A stretch of DNA of 64,000 bases from CAYQOX01 sp964419335 (GCA_964419335.1 CAYQOX010000001.1:186001-250000), one strand, 5' to 3'; positions 16,938 through 25,917 are shown, numbered from the stretch's first letter. The notes: a model not told the origin generated them from the sequence alone. Made by a program: numbers and translations.

Positions 16938-17120
16938 TTAGGAATCATCGAGTTGATCCAGGGTAAAGAAACGAGAACTGGCGACATATTTTTTTTCCCC
17001 TCGCCGGGTAATGGTGAACCACACCATGAATTTTTTAAATCCCTCGGCGAAGGGACCAAACCGGCCTACAGTAATCATAAAAAACCGAAGTGCGATGAGT
17101 TTTGTCGTCGTCATACGCAT
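16938..17120 (-). CDS. Small conserved-looking protein behind gmd
   Basis: A 60-residue basic protein starting 14 bases after the gmd stop on the same strand. It reads TKLIALRFFMITVGRFGPFAEGF, then KKFMVWFTITRRGEKKYVAS, then SRFFTLDQLDD. An amphipathic/hydrophobic N-terminal half is followed by a basic patch and an acidic end. I recall similar short proteins next to polysaccharide genes, but cannot name the family. The overlapping plus-strand frame (16953-17138) is less protein-like and is probably a shadow. The position suggests co-transcription with GDP-mannose dehydratase. Confidence 0.55.
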   Translation of the reverse strand: MRMTTTKLIALRFFMITVGRFGPFAEGFKKFMVWFTITRRGEKKYVASSRFFTLDQLDDS

Positions 17121-17134
17121 AAGAAATTCGCTCC

Positions 17135-18112
17135 TTAAGATTCTTTTAACAATTTCAAATCGGCTTCGACCATCATTTGAACCAAGCCTTCGAAGCCAAT
17201 CGTGGGTTCCCAGCCTAATTGATTTTTGGCTTTGCTATAATCGCCGCAGAGAAGGTTGACTTCGGAAGGACGTATGAGTTTTTCGTCGATTTCAACGTGG
17301 TTTTCCCAATTCAAGCCCACATGATCGAAGGCCAGTTGGATGAATTCCTTAACGGAATGAGTTTCGCCCGTGGCAATCACATAATCATCAGGGGGCTCTT
17401 GCTGCAGCATGAGCCACATGGCTTTCACATATTCTCCGGCAAAGCCCCAATCGCGTTTGGCTTCTAAGTTACCCAAAGGAAGTTTCTCTTGCTTACCCAG
17501 TTTAATGCGGGCTACGCTGCTGGTGATTTTCCGGGTAACAAACTCAAAACCACGCCGTGGACTTTCATGGTTGAAAAGAATTCCAGAAGAAGCATAAATT
17601 CCATAAGCTTCACGATAATTGCGGGTAAGGTCGAAGCCGGCTACTTTGGAAATCCCGTAAGCCGAGCGGGGATGAAACGGAGTTTCTTCATTTTGTGGAG
17701 AATGTTTCACCTTGCCGAACATTTCGCTGGAACCTGCGAAGTAAAAACGGCATGCCGGTGTGGTTTCTTTTACTGAAGATAAGACATGATGGGTTCCATT
17801 AATATTGGTGTTGATCGTAGAAAATTCATCCTCAAAGGAATAACTGACGAAGCTTTGGGCCGCGAGATGATAGCATTCATCCGGTTGTATCGTCTGTAGA
17901 AGTTTAAAAATGCTGGCGTAACTTTCCAAAGAAGCGCCGTGGAGATGAATCTTATCCTGAATATGGCGCAAACGCCATAACCGTCGTTCAGGGTCTTCGA
18001 AGGCGACACGGCGTACCAAGCCGTGAACTTCATAGCCTTTGTCGAGCAACAGTTCCGCCAAGTAAGAACCGTCTTGTCCTGTAATACCGGTAATTAGTGC
18101 TTTTTTCTTCAC
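17135..18112 (-). CDS. gmd: GDP-mannose 4,6-dehydratase
   Basis: A 325-residue short-chain dehydrogenase. The NADP-binding signature ALITGITGQDGSYLAELLL and the early VHGLVRR are diagnostic of GMD. The catalytic YxxxK is SAYGISK, with the Ser/Thr-Glu pair in GSSEMFGKV. GILFNHESPRRG and FVTRKIT are also typical of this enzyme. It converts GDP-D-mannose to GDP-4-keto-6-deoxymannose, the precursor of GDP-fucose, rhamnose or perosamine for surface polysaccharide. The next enzyme (for example fucose synthase or an aminotransferase) is not adjacent. Length is slightly below the usual 340-370 residues. Confidence 0.93.
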   Translation of the reverse strand: MKKKALITGITGQDGSYLAELLLDKGYEVHGLVRRVAFEDPERRLWRLRHIQDKIHLHGASLESYASIFKLLQTIQPDECYHLAAQSFVSYSFEDEFSTINTNINGTHHVLSSVKETTPACRFYFAGSSEMFGKVKHSPQNEETPFHPRSAYGISKVAGFDLTRNYREAYGIYASSGILFNHESPRRGFEFVTRKITSSVARIKLGKQEKLPLGNLEAKRDWGFAGEYVKAMWLMLQQEPPDDYVIATGETHSVKEFIQLAFDHVGLNWENHVEIDEKLIRPSEVNLLCGDYSKAKNQLGWEPTIGFEGLVQMMVEADLKLLKES

Positions 18113-18144
18113 GTTGAAGTTTGTCCGTTTCTGTTGATGTTTTA

Positions 18145-19314
18145 TTATGATCGTATTTCTTGGATTTGTTCGTTGACGACCTCGCCATTATAAGTCACTA
18201 GAGTCCCTTGGGTGATTTCATCTTCTGTGTCTATTTTTATTTGTCCCTCTTGGATTAGATGTTTGAGAAAGGTGGTGATGTTTTTGCCATACATGCGGCT
18301 GGCATGATAGGGGATGGTAGAGGCGAGATTTTCCGGCCCCATGATGATGACCCCGTTTTCATTCACCGTTTCTCCTAATTGGGTCAATTCACAATTCCCA
18401 CCACGTTCGGCGGCTAAATCAAGGATCACCGAACCTGGAGCCATTTCGGCAACCATTTCTTTCGTGATGAGGATCGGGGCTTTTTTCCCGGGGATGGCGG
18501 CGGTAGTGATTACGACATCGATCTCCTTCATGATGCGGGACATCATTTCACGCTGTTTGCGGTAAAACTCTTCATCAAGTTCCTTAGCATAGCCGCCCTT
18601 GTCTTCGGTTTCTTGGGGGTCCAGTTCTAATTCTACAAATTTTCCCCCAACGCTTTCTACTTGTTCTTTCACAGCTGGCCGAACATCATAGGCCTGAACC
18701 ACAGCCCCTAACCGCTTTGAGGTCGCGATTGCTTGTAATCCCGCAACCCCGGCGCCAATGACAAATACTTTGGCGGGAGCAATGGTACCCGCGGCAGTCA
18801 TCATCATCGGAAACATTTTATGCAGGGCATTCGCCGCGAGCAGCACAGCTTTATATCCCGCAATGGTGGCCATGGAAGAAAGCGTGTCCATACTTTGTGC
18901 TCGAGTGATTCGGGGCATTAATTCCATAGCAAAGGCAGTAACACCTTTTTCGGCGAGTTTTTTCGACGGATCGGGATTATTCAAAGGATCTAAATGCCCT
19001 ATGATGATTTGATCCTTCCATATAAATTCCAGATCCTTTTCTCCTTCGTGCGGGTTCGCTCCTAAACCTCGCACTTGGAGAATAACATTACAGTTCTTAA
19101 ATAATTTTTCCCGAGTGGAAACGATTTTAGTTTGATGTTTTTCGTATTCAGAATTGGGAAAACCGGCTTTCTCTCCTGCGCCGGATTCAATCCAAACTTC
19201 AACTCCCTCTTTTTGGAAGGTATTCACATTTTCGGGGGTCAGAGCGACCCGATTCTCACCTGGAAATGTCTCAATCGGAACTCCTATGCGAATGGGGTTA
19301 TCTTGATTATTCAT
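18145..19314 (-). CDS. pntAA: NAD(P) transhydrogenase alpha subunit (PntAA), solitary
   Basis: A 389-residue AlaDH/PNT family protein. The N-terminal half has IGVPIETFPGENRVALTPENV. The NAD domain has VFVIGAGVAGLQAIATSKRLGA and AYDVRPAVKEQVESVGGKFVEL, and RAQSMDTLSSMATIAGY matches PNT domain I and not alanine dehydrogenase. In two- or three-gene transhydrogenases this soluble NAD(H)-binding subunit is followed by PntAB and PntB. Here the next gene downstream is gmd, and no PntAB or PntB frame is visible. It may be an orphan copy or the membrane subunits may be encoded elsewhere. Preceded upstream by a terminator of the phhB gene. Confidence 0.88.
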   Translation of the reverse strand: MNNQDNPIRIGVPIETFPGENRVALTPENVNTFQKEGVEVWIESGAGEKAGFPNSEYEKHQTKIVSTREKLFKNCNVILQVRGLGANPHEGEKDLEFIWKDQIIIGHLDPLNNPDPSKKLAEKGVTAFAMELMPRITRAQSMDTLSSMATIAGYKAVLLAANALHKMFPMMMTAAGTIAPAKVFVIGAGVAGLQAIATSKRLGAVVQAYDVRPAVKEQVESVGGKFVELELDPQETEDKGGYAKELDEEFYRKQREMMSRIMKEIDVVITTAAIPGKKAPILITKEMVAEMAPGSVILDLAAERGGNCELTQLGETVNENGVIIMGPENLASTIPYHASRMYGKNITTFLKHLIQEGQIKIDTEDEITQGTLVTYNGEVVNEQIQEIRS

Positions 19315-19480
19315 TATTTATTACCTCCCCAGGTGAAGATCTGTTAAGCCACGTTTGGCGGTTTATTGTGATAAGTTCGTTAAGATGTAGTATAAATGAA
19401 TGTGTTTTCAAGATTCTAATGATAATTAAAAGGCTTTTCAACGACCAGAGCGGGTTAGATTGTATTTTGCCCTACATCAT

Positions 19481-19506
19481 AAAAAAGCAGGTGGGGCACA
19501 CCTGCT
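19481..19506 (-). terminator. Rho-independent terminator after phhB
   Basis: On the minus strand an AGCAGGTG/CACCTGCT stem with a 5-base loop is followed by six T. It lies 36 bases after the pterin dehydratase stop and separates it from pntAA. Confidence 0.8.
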
Positions 19507-19542
19507 CATAAACAAGTAAGAAAGGGGGGAGAGGCCAAGTTT

Positions 19543-19866
19543 TTAGAGATCGTCTAATTTGGCTGCCAACACAAAATCACTTTCGGTTAAGCCGTTGATT
19601 TTGTGCGTCCAAATCGTGACGTCAACAAGATTATAGTGTACGCAAAAGTCAGGGTGATGGCCTTCTTGTTCAGCGACATCGGCCATGTTGTTAACGAACT
19701 GTATCGCCTCTACGAAATTCTTAAACTTGAATCGCTTATGAATCTTATCGTCGCTTTCGTTCCACCCCTCGACTTGCTGTAAATACTTTTGGATGGATTC
19801 CTTGTCCAATTTGGGCACTCCGCCCGAGCAGGGCACGCATTTTTTTTCTTTTAATTCCGTCGTCAT
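19543..19866 (-). CDS. phhB: Pterin-4a-carbinolamine dehydratase
   Basis: A 107-residue protein of the PCD/DCoH family. The active-site pattern EGHHPDFCVHYNLVDVTIWTHKINGLTESDF holds the conserved His-His and the later His-Lys pair. The preceding WNESDDKIHKRFKFKNFVEAIQFVN is also characteristic. It recycles 4a-hydroxytetrahydropterin after aromatic amino-acid hydroxylation, and many bacteria without hydroxylases also keep it for molybdopterin or folate metabolism. No phenylalanine hydroxylase is nearby. The gene is monocistronic with its own terminator. Confidence 0.92.
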   Translation of the reverse strand: MTTELKEKKCVPCSGGVPKLDKESIQKYLQQVEGWNESDDKIHKRFKFKNFVEAIQFVNNMADVAEQEGHHPDFCVHYNLVDVTIWTHKINGLTESDFVLAAKLDDL

Positions 19867-20177
19867 TTTTTTATCACTCCCTCAAGATTTGAACTTTTTC
19901 TTCTCTTATAATGATACATGCTCCTAGGGAAGAAGAAAAATCATAAGAGGGGGAGAGTGGAATCATCGAAAAGAAGGAGACGAGCTATAAGTCTCATTAT
20001 TAGGTTATGGGAAGGCATAAAAGCATTTTTCCAAGGCTGCAATGCGATCGGACTTCACAGGTTTCGCATCAATTTATTATTGGAAGAATAGCGGTATTCT
20101 ATTCCCTTACTTCATTATCCCTGAATTCATGGAAATCTGATTTCTAAAACGAAATGGGTTGATTCTTGTTGTAAGGC
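19867..20177. other. Intergenic region without recognised gene
   Basis: 311 bases between the phhB start and the rhodanese stop, both on the minus strand. It should contain the phhB promoter near 19870-19950. I see no ORF with family character, no tRNA-like fold and no strong terminator. A short GAGAC/GTCTC inverted repeat near 19977-19996 is weak. Confidence 0.4.
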
Positions 20178-20594
20178 TTAATATCGGGGGATGCTGGGAT
20201 CGATTTCGAGAGACCAAGCATCAATGCCGCCAGCCAGATTTTTCGTATTTTGGTAGCCCAGTCCCCACAGTTGGTGCATCACCATTTCACTACGCATTCC
20301 ATGGTGGCAGAACACAATGATTTCGGTGTTGGGATCCTCGCTGATTTCATGATAACGCTGGTGGATTTCATGCATGGGGATAGGCTTCGCACCGTCGATC
20401 TTAGCGATTGCTTTTTCCTCATCCCTGCGTACATCAAGTAGGATGACGGGTTGGTTGTTGTCTAGTTTCTCTTTGACTTCGCCTGGAGAAACTTGCGTTT
20501 GTGTTTTAGGTTGAGGATCAGGTTCTTTTAATGTGGAAGCGGGTTGTTTTGTTTCGTCTCCATTTTTTACGAAAAAATTTTTAAGCCACTTCAT
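20178..20594 (-). CDS. Rhodanese-like domain protein
   Basis: A 138-residue protein with a TGGAGG RBS. A short N-terminal lead (MKWLKNFFVKNGDETKQP) and Pro-rich linker are followed by one rhodanese domain. That domain has LLDVRRDEEKAIAKIDGAKPIPM, the active-site loop CHHGMRS with the catalytic Cys, and NLAGGIDAWSLEIDP at the end. Such single-domain proteins carry sulfur as a persulfide, or supply it for thiolation or Fe-S and molybdopterin synthesis. No partner gene is adjacent that would fix the pathway. Confidence 0.88.
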   Translation of the reverse strand: MKWLKNFFVKNGDETKQPASTLKEPDPQPKTQTQVSPGEVKEKLDNNQPVILLDVRRDEEKAIAKIDGAKPIPMHEIHQRYHEISEDPNTEIIVFCHHGMRSEMVMHQLWGLGYQNTKNLAGGIDAWSLEIDPSIPRY

Positions 20595-20806
20595 CGATAT
20601 TATTTAACCTCCAAGGAATGTTTTTGGATACTGTAATTAGATGTGCGATGAAGAAAATGGGATGGAGGAGAAATATCATATTTTCAACTTTTGTCTCGAC
20701 ATTAAAACGGAATGAAGCCTTTATTTCGCTTGCTGTTTGCAGAAAAATATGAACAATAGAGAAGAAATGTATTAAACTGAAATAACTATAGGAAAGAGAA
20801 AGGATC

Positions 20807-22081
20807 ATGGTTGACGATATGAATCAAGTTTCTCGCCGTCAATTTGTAAAAAAGAGTGCGCTTGCCTCTGCAGCCGTTACATCGTTTCATGTATTGAACA
20901 CAAATCAAGCAAGCGCGGCTAAAGAAATCACCGTGGGACTCATTGGATGTGGTGGACGTGGAAAAAGCGCCATCCGTGAATGCTTGCGTGCCGCTGAAGG
21001 GGTGAAAATTACCGCGGTGGCTGATTTATTTGCGGATCGTGTCGCTCAAGCAAGAAGCATCTTGGAGGACATGGAGAGTCCTGTGCCTGATAGCCGCAGT
21101 TTTACCGGCTGGGATGGGTATAAGAAAGTAATCGACACCGATGTGGATTATGTGATTCTCGATACCCCACCTGTGTTTCGCCCCATGATGCTGGAAGCCG
21201 CGGTCGAAGCCGGTAAGCATGTATTTATGGAAAAACCGGCAGCAGTCGATGCCCCTGGGATTCGGCGCATCATCAAGGCCGGTGAAGAAGCCAAGGCCAA
21301 AGGCCTTTCCATTGCCGCAGGAACCCAGCGCCGCCATCAGGGCGATTATATCGAAACCATCAAGCGTATTCAGGATGGAGCCATCGGAGAGATTACATGT
21401 GCGCGTGCTTTCTGGTGCGGTGGACCGATCGGCTATCGTAAGCGTCAGCCGGATTGGTCTGATGTAGAATATCAGATTCGCAACTGGTATCACTTCTTAT
21501 GGCTATCGGGCGATCATATTGTAGAACAGCATGTGCATAATCTGGATGTCATGAACTGGATTATGGATGCGCATCCCGTAAAAGCTTTTGCCATCGGTGG
21601 ACGCGCCTGGCAAGAAAAAGGCAATATATGGGATCATCACGCCGTCGATTTCGTTTACGAGAATGGCATTCATATGACCAGCATGTGTAGACAAAGCCCG
21701 GGTGAAACCAACCGTGTGCAAGAAGAAATTCAAGGAACCAAAGGATTCTCCAATTGCCAAAATTACATCGGCGGAGAAAAGGAATGGAAATACAGCGGAG
21801 AGTATCAGAATCCTTATATCCAAGAGCATACAGACCTCATCAACAGCATCCGCGAAGGTGAGCCTATTAATGAGGCTCGCAACGTGGCCATCAGTACGAT
21901 GACGGGGATTATGGGGCGTATGGCTGGTTATAGCAATAAAGAACTTACCTGGGATGAGGCGATCAATTCCGATGAATCGCTCATCATTGATCCTCTCTCC
22001 CTGCGCGATTATGAGCCCCGGCCGGTAGCGATTCCCGGCGGTGAGAAATTCACGGGTGAAGAAGGTTGGCAACCGGGTTGA
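20807..22081 (+). CDS. Tat-exported Gfo/Idh/MocA oxidoreductase
   Basis: A 424-residue protein with a Tat signal (SRRQFVKKSALASAAVTSFHV). The Rossmann motif is VGLIGCGGRGKSAIRE, the EKP motif is intact (KHVFMEKPAAVD), and the substrate-site motif is GDHIVEQHVHNLDVMNWIM. This exported Gfo/Idh type with HxxNLD is common in planctomycete-like bacteria. It is believed to act on sugars or glycosides in the periplasm, with a tightly bound NAD(P) carried through Tat. The likely start is the ATG at 20807 or MNQV 12 bases later; an AAAGG site favours 20807. A terminator follows the gene. Confidence 0.88.
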   Translation: MVDDMNQVSRRQFVKKSALASAAVTSFHVLNTNQASAAKEITVGLIGCGGRGKSAIRECLRAAEGVKITAVADLFADRVAQARSILEDMESPVPDSRSFTGWDGYKKVIDTDVDYVILDTPPVFRPMMLEAAVEAGKHVFMEKPAAVDAPGIRRIIKAGEEAKAKGLSIAAGTQRRHQGDYIETIKRIQDGAIGEITCARAFWCGGPIGYRKRQPDWSDVEYQIRNWYHFLWLSGDHIVEQHVHNLDVMNWIMDAHPVKAFAIGGRAWQEKGNIWDHHAVDFVYENGIHMTSMCRQSPGETNRVQEEIQGTKGFSNCQNYIGGEKEWKYSGEYQNPYIQEHTDLINSIREGEPINEARNVAISTMTGIMGRMAGYSNKELTWDEAINSDESLIIDPLSLRDYEPRPVAIPGGEKFTGEEGWQPG

Positions 22082-22113
22082 TGGTTTCGGTGAATAAAAG
22101 AAAGATCGAGCGA

Positions 22114-22152
22114 GAGGCGGAACGTGATTGGTTCCGCCTTCTTACTTTCTGA
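22114..22152 (+). terminator. Intrinsic terminator after the Gfo/Idh gene
   Basis: AGGCGGAAC pairs with GTTCCGCCT around a 7-base loop (22115-22139), followed by the T-rich TCTTACTTTCT. It lies 33 bases after the stop codon of the Tat Gfo/Idh gene. Confidence 0.7.
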
Positions 22153-22168
22153 TTGAATATGGATAAAA

Positions 22169-22795
22169 ATGAAATCATCCAACGTCTTTATACTTGTTGT
22201 GGTCATCTGCTTATTCTTTGTGATTGGCGTCTATATTTTTATTAAGCGCGATTGGACTCCGATGCTGCTCGAAGACGCCGAATATAAAAAGATGCTTCGG
22301 TATTGGGAAGAGCAGGTGGAATACTTCGCTGAGTTTTGCAGTGAGGAAGAGCATGTGGGATTATTATATGATCAAGCCTTGGATGTGCGCACAGTAACTT
22401 ATACTCCCTTGCCTCAGGGACAAGCGGAACATCGTGTATTTTTGATCCAGTGGTCGCAACTGGCGATCCGCTTTGAAGATTGGCCACCGTTATTTATAAA
22501 CCAAGATTTAGACTTCTACCTTACCTGTTCGACAGTAAAAGCCCCTGAAATCGAAGCCCGTAGGATTGTTTATTATTCCGTTCACGTCAATGCTGGCTTT
22601 CCTTCGGATCCTTTATCCAAACCTCCCTATGAATTACAGGTAAACGAAGAAGGGTTTTACCAAGGGGTTGGATATGAAAAACATTTTTACCACCCCAGCA
22701 ATGGTTTGCGAAGTGAGGGGATCCTCTATCGTGACAGCTACCAAATCGGGTGGCGTAAATCACCTCCCTCTCCAGCAGGACGAACAAGCAAGTAG
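22169..22795 (+). CDS. Hypothetical membrane-anchored protein
   Basis: A 208-residue protein with an uncleaved-looking N-terminal anchor (VFILVVVICLFFVIGVYIFI) and a soluble, probably periplasmic domain. The domain is rich in aromatic residues (YWEEQVEYFAEFCSEEEH, FEDWPPLFINQDLDFYL, YYSVHVNAGFPSD) and ends in a basic Ser-Pro-rich tail. No motif I recognise. It lies just after a terminator and before another unknown gene, with a gap of 114 bases to it. Confidence 0.6.
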   Translation: MKSSNVFILVVVICLFFVIGVYIFIKRDWTPMLLEDAEYKKMLRYWEEQVEYFAEFCSEEEHVGLLYDQALDVRTVTYTPLPQGQAEHRVFLIQWSQLAIRFEDWPPLFINQDLDFYLTCSTVKAPEIEARRIVYYSVHVNAGFPSDPLSKPPYELQVNEEGFYQGVGYEKHFYHPSNGLRSEGILYRDSYQIGWRKSPPSPAGRTSK

Positions 22796-22909
22796 AGAGT
22801 GCAGCCGTTTTTTTTTCGCGTCTGGTTTGTTCTCATGCTTTATGCTAACGTATAGGCCGCTTAATATGATCATTATCCGTACGAAATCCCAATATAAACG
22901 AATGCAGCC

Positions 22910-23980
22910 ATGATGAATGAATTCATACTCTTTCCCTATTTTTATTTTGCCAATGAAGTGTTGCTCCGCCATCAATTATTGTATGCCACCCGTGTTTTTC
23001 GGGTCCATCCTTCTGATCGTCCTCCCCGGGATAGTAAAGGAGTGAAACCGTTCATAAAAAAAATGGAAGAGAACGCTTTTCTTGAAAATCTCGTTCTTCA
23101 TGAGAAGGATGATTGGATTTCTCAGCGTTTTGTAACCACCCTAGAACGCGCTTATCGTGAAAATTTGGATGAATACATCCAATGCATGGGAAAATACGGG
23201 AAAGAACGTGCTTCGACCAAAACTTTCCATCTTTGCCGCATTAAAACCTGGCCTGAATTGACCCAGTTCGCGATGGAATTGGGAACGGCGGTAAAGGATC
23301 ATTACGATGAATGGTGCTTTGCCACCAGGCAAATGGTTTTAACATTGACCACGTGTCATGCGCTGCAGCGTCAACGTGAAAAACAACAACTGCGCTGTAC
23401 CGATGCGCTGGAGTTCGATGAGCTTGCGGTATTGCTGGAAACTTTGCCCTCCGGTTTGCAATCGGACAAGAAAATCACCCGTGCCGTCTTGGAGTTCCCA
23501 TATATGGTACCCAAGGGGCATGATACGGCAACCTTGGATGAGTTACAGTCCTGGCGCGAGGCTTTATTGCCCCGCATGGATCCATTCTGGGAAGCGCTCC
23601 TCGAGTGCGTACAAGAACTCAATCAACTCAAAGATTCTACTTCAATGTCCTCGAAGTTACAGTCATTTCACCAAATTTTGTCTTCACAGCAACAAGAGAT
23701 TAAACAAATAATCAAGGACCAAGGGGACTCGAGTCAAACTTTTTATATGCACTATCGTTGGTATCCTCCTCAAGAGAGTGTTTTGTCAAATAGAGGGATT
23801 AAGCCTTTAACGGTATGTAAAGATGTTGCTTTGGGAATAGAACCTCGGCGAGCAGGAGAAGGGGAAATCGATTCTTTATATGATTCTCCCGGTTGTCTTA
23901 TTGCCGCTTTGGAACAGCCCGTCTACGAGCGAGGTTTTGGTCAAAAAATATCACGTTTTTTTCAGAAATTTAGCCCATAA
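22910..23980 (+). CDS. Hypothetical protein, 356 aa
   Basis: A cytoplasmic, charged, mainly helical protein. It begins MMNEFILFPYFYFANEVLL and has Trp/Tyr-rich stretches (YDEWCFATRQMVLTLTTCHAL, YMHYRWYPPQESVLSNRG). A Gln-rich helix (LSSQQQEIKQIIKDQ) sits in the middle. There is no signal peptide and no known motif. The frame is long, has codon use like its neighbours, and ends eight bases before the next frame's first ATG, so it is a real gene. The two ATGs at 22910 and 22913 are equally possible starts. It may be transcribed with the downstream MBL/dehydrogenase fusion. Confidence 0.65.
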   Translation: MMNEFILFPYFYFANEVLLRHQLLYATRVFRVHPSDRPPRDSKGVKPFIKKMEENAFLENLVLHEKDDWISQRFVTTLERAYRENLDEYIQCMGKYGKERASTKTFHLCRIKTWPELTQFAMELGTAVKDHYDEWCFATRQMVLTLTTCHALQRQREKQQLRCTDALEFDELAVLLETLPSGLQSDKKITRAVLEFPYMVPKGHDTATLDELQSWREALLPRMDPFWEALLECVQELNQLKDSTSMSSKLQSFHQILSSQQQEIKQIIKDQGDSSQTFYMHYRWYPPQESVLSNRGIKPLTVCKDVALGIEPRRAGEGEIDSLYDSPGCLIAALEQPVYERGFGQKISRFFQKFSP

Positions 23981-24009
23981 ATGGGGATATGATCATTGGA
24001 GGTTATTCT

Positions 24010-25917
24010 ATGAAGATTCGTTGGTTTAGCGTTTTTGTTCTATTTATTCTTGGTTTCGTATTTCCATTTCCGGTATGTGCCGAAGTGGCGCAAGTGGCGC
24101 CGGGAGTTTATTTTCGTCCAGCTCAAGGGTATTGCAATGTAGGATGGGTGGTTTTTGAAGATTATGTTCTGGTAATTGATTCCTCAGTGCAAAAAGATGC
24201 AGTCAAGATTATTGAAGACATTCGCGAAACCACAAATAAACCGATTCGCTTTGTGTTTAATACCCATCATCACTGGGATCATGCCTATGGAAATGGGGTT
24301 TTTGCGCGTGAGGGGGCCACGATCGTCTCGAGTGAACCCTGCCGTGATTTGCTGCAAGAAGAAATTGACGCTAATCCGGAGAAATTTTCCCATGATGAAA
24401 CCGATATGGAAGACGTGGAAAATATGAAACCCACATTGCCAAGTATAACCTTCGAAGACCTTATGGTGTTCGATGACGGGAAGCAACGAGTGGAACTTTT
24501 ACATTTTGGGCATGGGCACACCAAAGGTGACGCGGTGGCTTATTTGCCTGAGCATAATATTCTTTTTACGGGCGATGCCTGCGTGAATGGTGCGTTTAAT
24601 TATATGGGGGAAGCTCACATAAATGAATGGAAAAAACTTCTTTCTCATTTGCAGGGCTATGATATTAAAACAATATGTCCTGGACATGGAGAATTGGCTG
24701 ACAAAGAGTTACTGGTAACTCAGAAAAAGTATTTCATTCAATTGGAAGAACAGGTACAAGCCTCAGTGGATGAAGGATTGAGTTTAGAAGAGACCCAAAA
24801 AAATGTCGATATTCCTTGGTACAAAGATTGGACGGGGCAAGAACCAACCAAGGCCAATATTCGCTACATGTACCGTTATCTTTCTGGTTTAATTACCCCG
24901 TGGGAAGTGCTCGAACATGCATGGGAAGGCGGAAAATCTTATAGCCAAGACACACCGGGATGGAAAAAGCCGGAAAAAATGCTGGTGCGCTGGATGAGTA
25001 ATCAAGAAATGAAAGCGCTCAAAATCATTGCACCGGATATGGAATTCGTACAAGTGCGATCTGATGAGGAGATCATGCGCGAGATTGAAGATGCTGATGC
25101 CGTGGTTGGGCGGGTTAATCAAGAGCAACTGGCGGCGGCAGAAAAATTAAAGTGGGTTCATTCTCCTAGTGCTGGGGTTGAAGGATATCTCTATCCCGAG
25201 TTTGTAGAAAGTCCCGTCACTCTCACCAATGGGCAAGGAATGATGGGGCCTGCGATTGCCGATCATGTCTTGGGAATGACGCTCATGTTTACTAAAGCGT
25301 TGGCCGTACAACATGAACGTAAATTACAAGCGAAGTGGGGACAGGATCGCTCTCAGCCCATCATGGATTTGGAAGACAAAACCATGTTGATTCTTGGACT
25401 TGGCGGTATTGGCAGCGAAGTGGCGGAACGAGCTAAAGGCTTTGGTATGCTCGTGAAAGCGATCGATCCTAGGCCTATGGAAAAACCACATTGGATTAGT
25501 TCTATTGGCAAGCCGGATGAACTGCATGATCTGCTTCCCGAGGCGGATGTGGTGGCGTGTTGTGTACCCCTAACCGAACATACGTACCGCTATTTCGGAA
25601 AAGAAGAATTTGATTTAATGAAACCGACCTCTTATTTTATTAATATCGCTCGCGGGAAAGTCGTCGTGCAAGAAGAATTGGTTGATGCGTTGAAAAATGG
25701 GGATATTGCGGGGGCGGGATTGGATGTGACCGATCCCGAACCTTTACCTGAAGATCATGAACTGTGGGAGTTGAAAAACGTCGTGATTACTCCGCATATG
25801 TCCGCTCGCACCGTGGAGAGTGGATATCGAAGAAATCTTCTGCTACGTGAAAATATCCGGCGATTTGCAAAAGGAGAGCCTTTGTTGAATGTGGTTGATA
25901 AAGAAGCGGGATATTGA
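24010..25917 (+). CDS. Secreted metallo-beta-lactamase-fold / D-2-hydroxyacid dehydrogenase fusion
   Basis: Start at 24010 fits a GGAGG site seven bases upstream; 635 residues. Residues 1-24 form a Sec leader ending VCA. Residues 25 to about 300 are an MBL-fold hydrolase: HHHWDH at 86-91, GHGHTKGD, FTGDACVN and CPGHGE supply the metal ligands. From about 324 a full D-isomer-specific 2-hydroxyacid dehydrogenase follows: substrate domain (AGVEGY, LTNGQG), NAD site GLGGIG at 463-468, and catalytic Arg548 (NIARG), Glu577 (DPEP) and His596 (TPHMSA). No stop or frame change separates the halves. The combination suggests a hydrolysed product (ester or lactone) passed to an NAD-dependent reductase, but an NAD enzyme behind a Sec leader is odd. 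Confidence 0.85.
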   Translation: MKIRWFSVFVLFILGFVFPFPVCAEVAQVAPGVYFRPAQGYCNVGWVVFEDYVLVIDSSVQKDAVKIIEDIRETTNKPIRFVFNTHHHWDHAYGNGVFAREGATIVSSEPCRDLLQEEIDANPEKFSHDETDMEDVENMKPTLPSITFEDLMVFDDGKQRVELLHFGHGHTKGDAVAYLPEHNILFTGDACVNGAFNYMGEAHINEWKKLLSHLQGYDIKTICPGHGELADKELLVTQKKYFIQLEEQVQASVDEGLSLEETQKNVDIPWYKDWTGQEPTKANIRYMYRYLSGLITPWEVLEHAWEGGKSYSQDTPGWKKPEKMLVRWMSNQEMKALKIIAPDMEFVQVRSDEEIMREIEDADAVVGRVNQEQLAAAEKLKWVHSPSAGVEGYLYPEFVESPVTLTNGQGMMGPAIADHVLGMTLMFTKALAVQHERKLQAKWGQDRSQPIMDLEDKTMLILGLGGIGSEVAERAKGFGMLVKAIDPRPMEKPHWISSIGKPDELHDLLPEADVVACCVPLTEHTYRYFGKEEFDLMKPTSYFINIARGKVVVQEELVDALKNGDIAGAGLDVTDPEPLPEDHELWELKNVVITPHMSARTVESGYRRNLLLRENIRRFAKGEPLLNVVDKEAGY

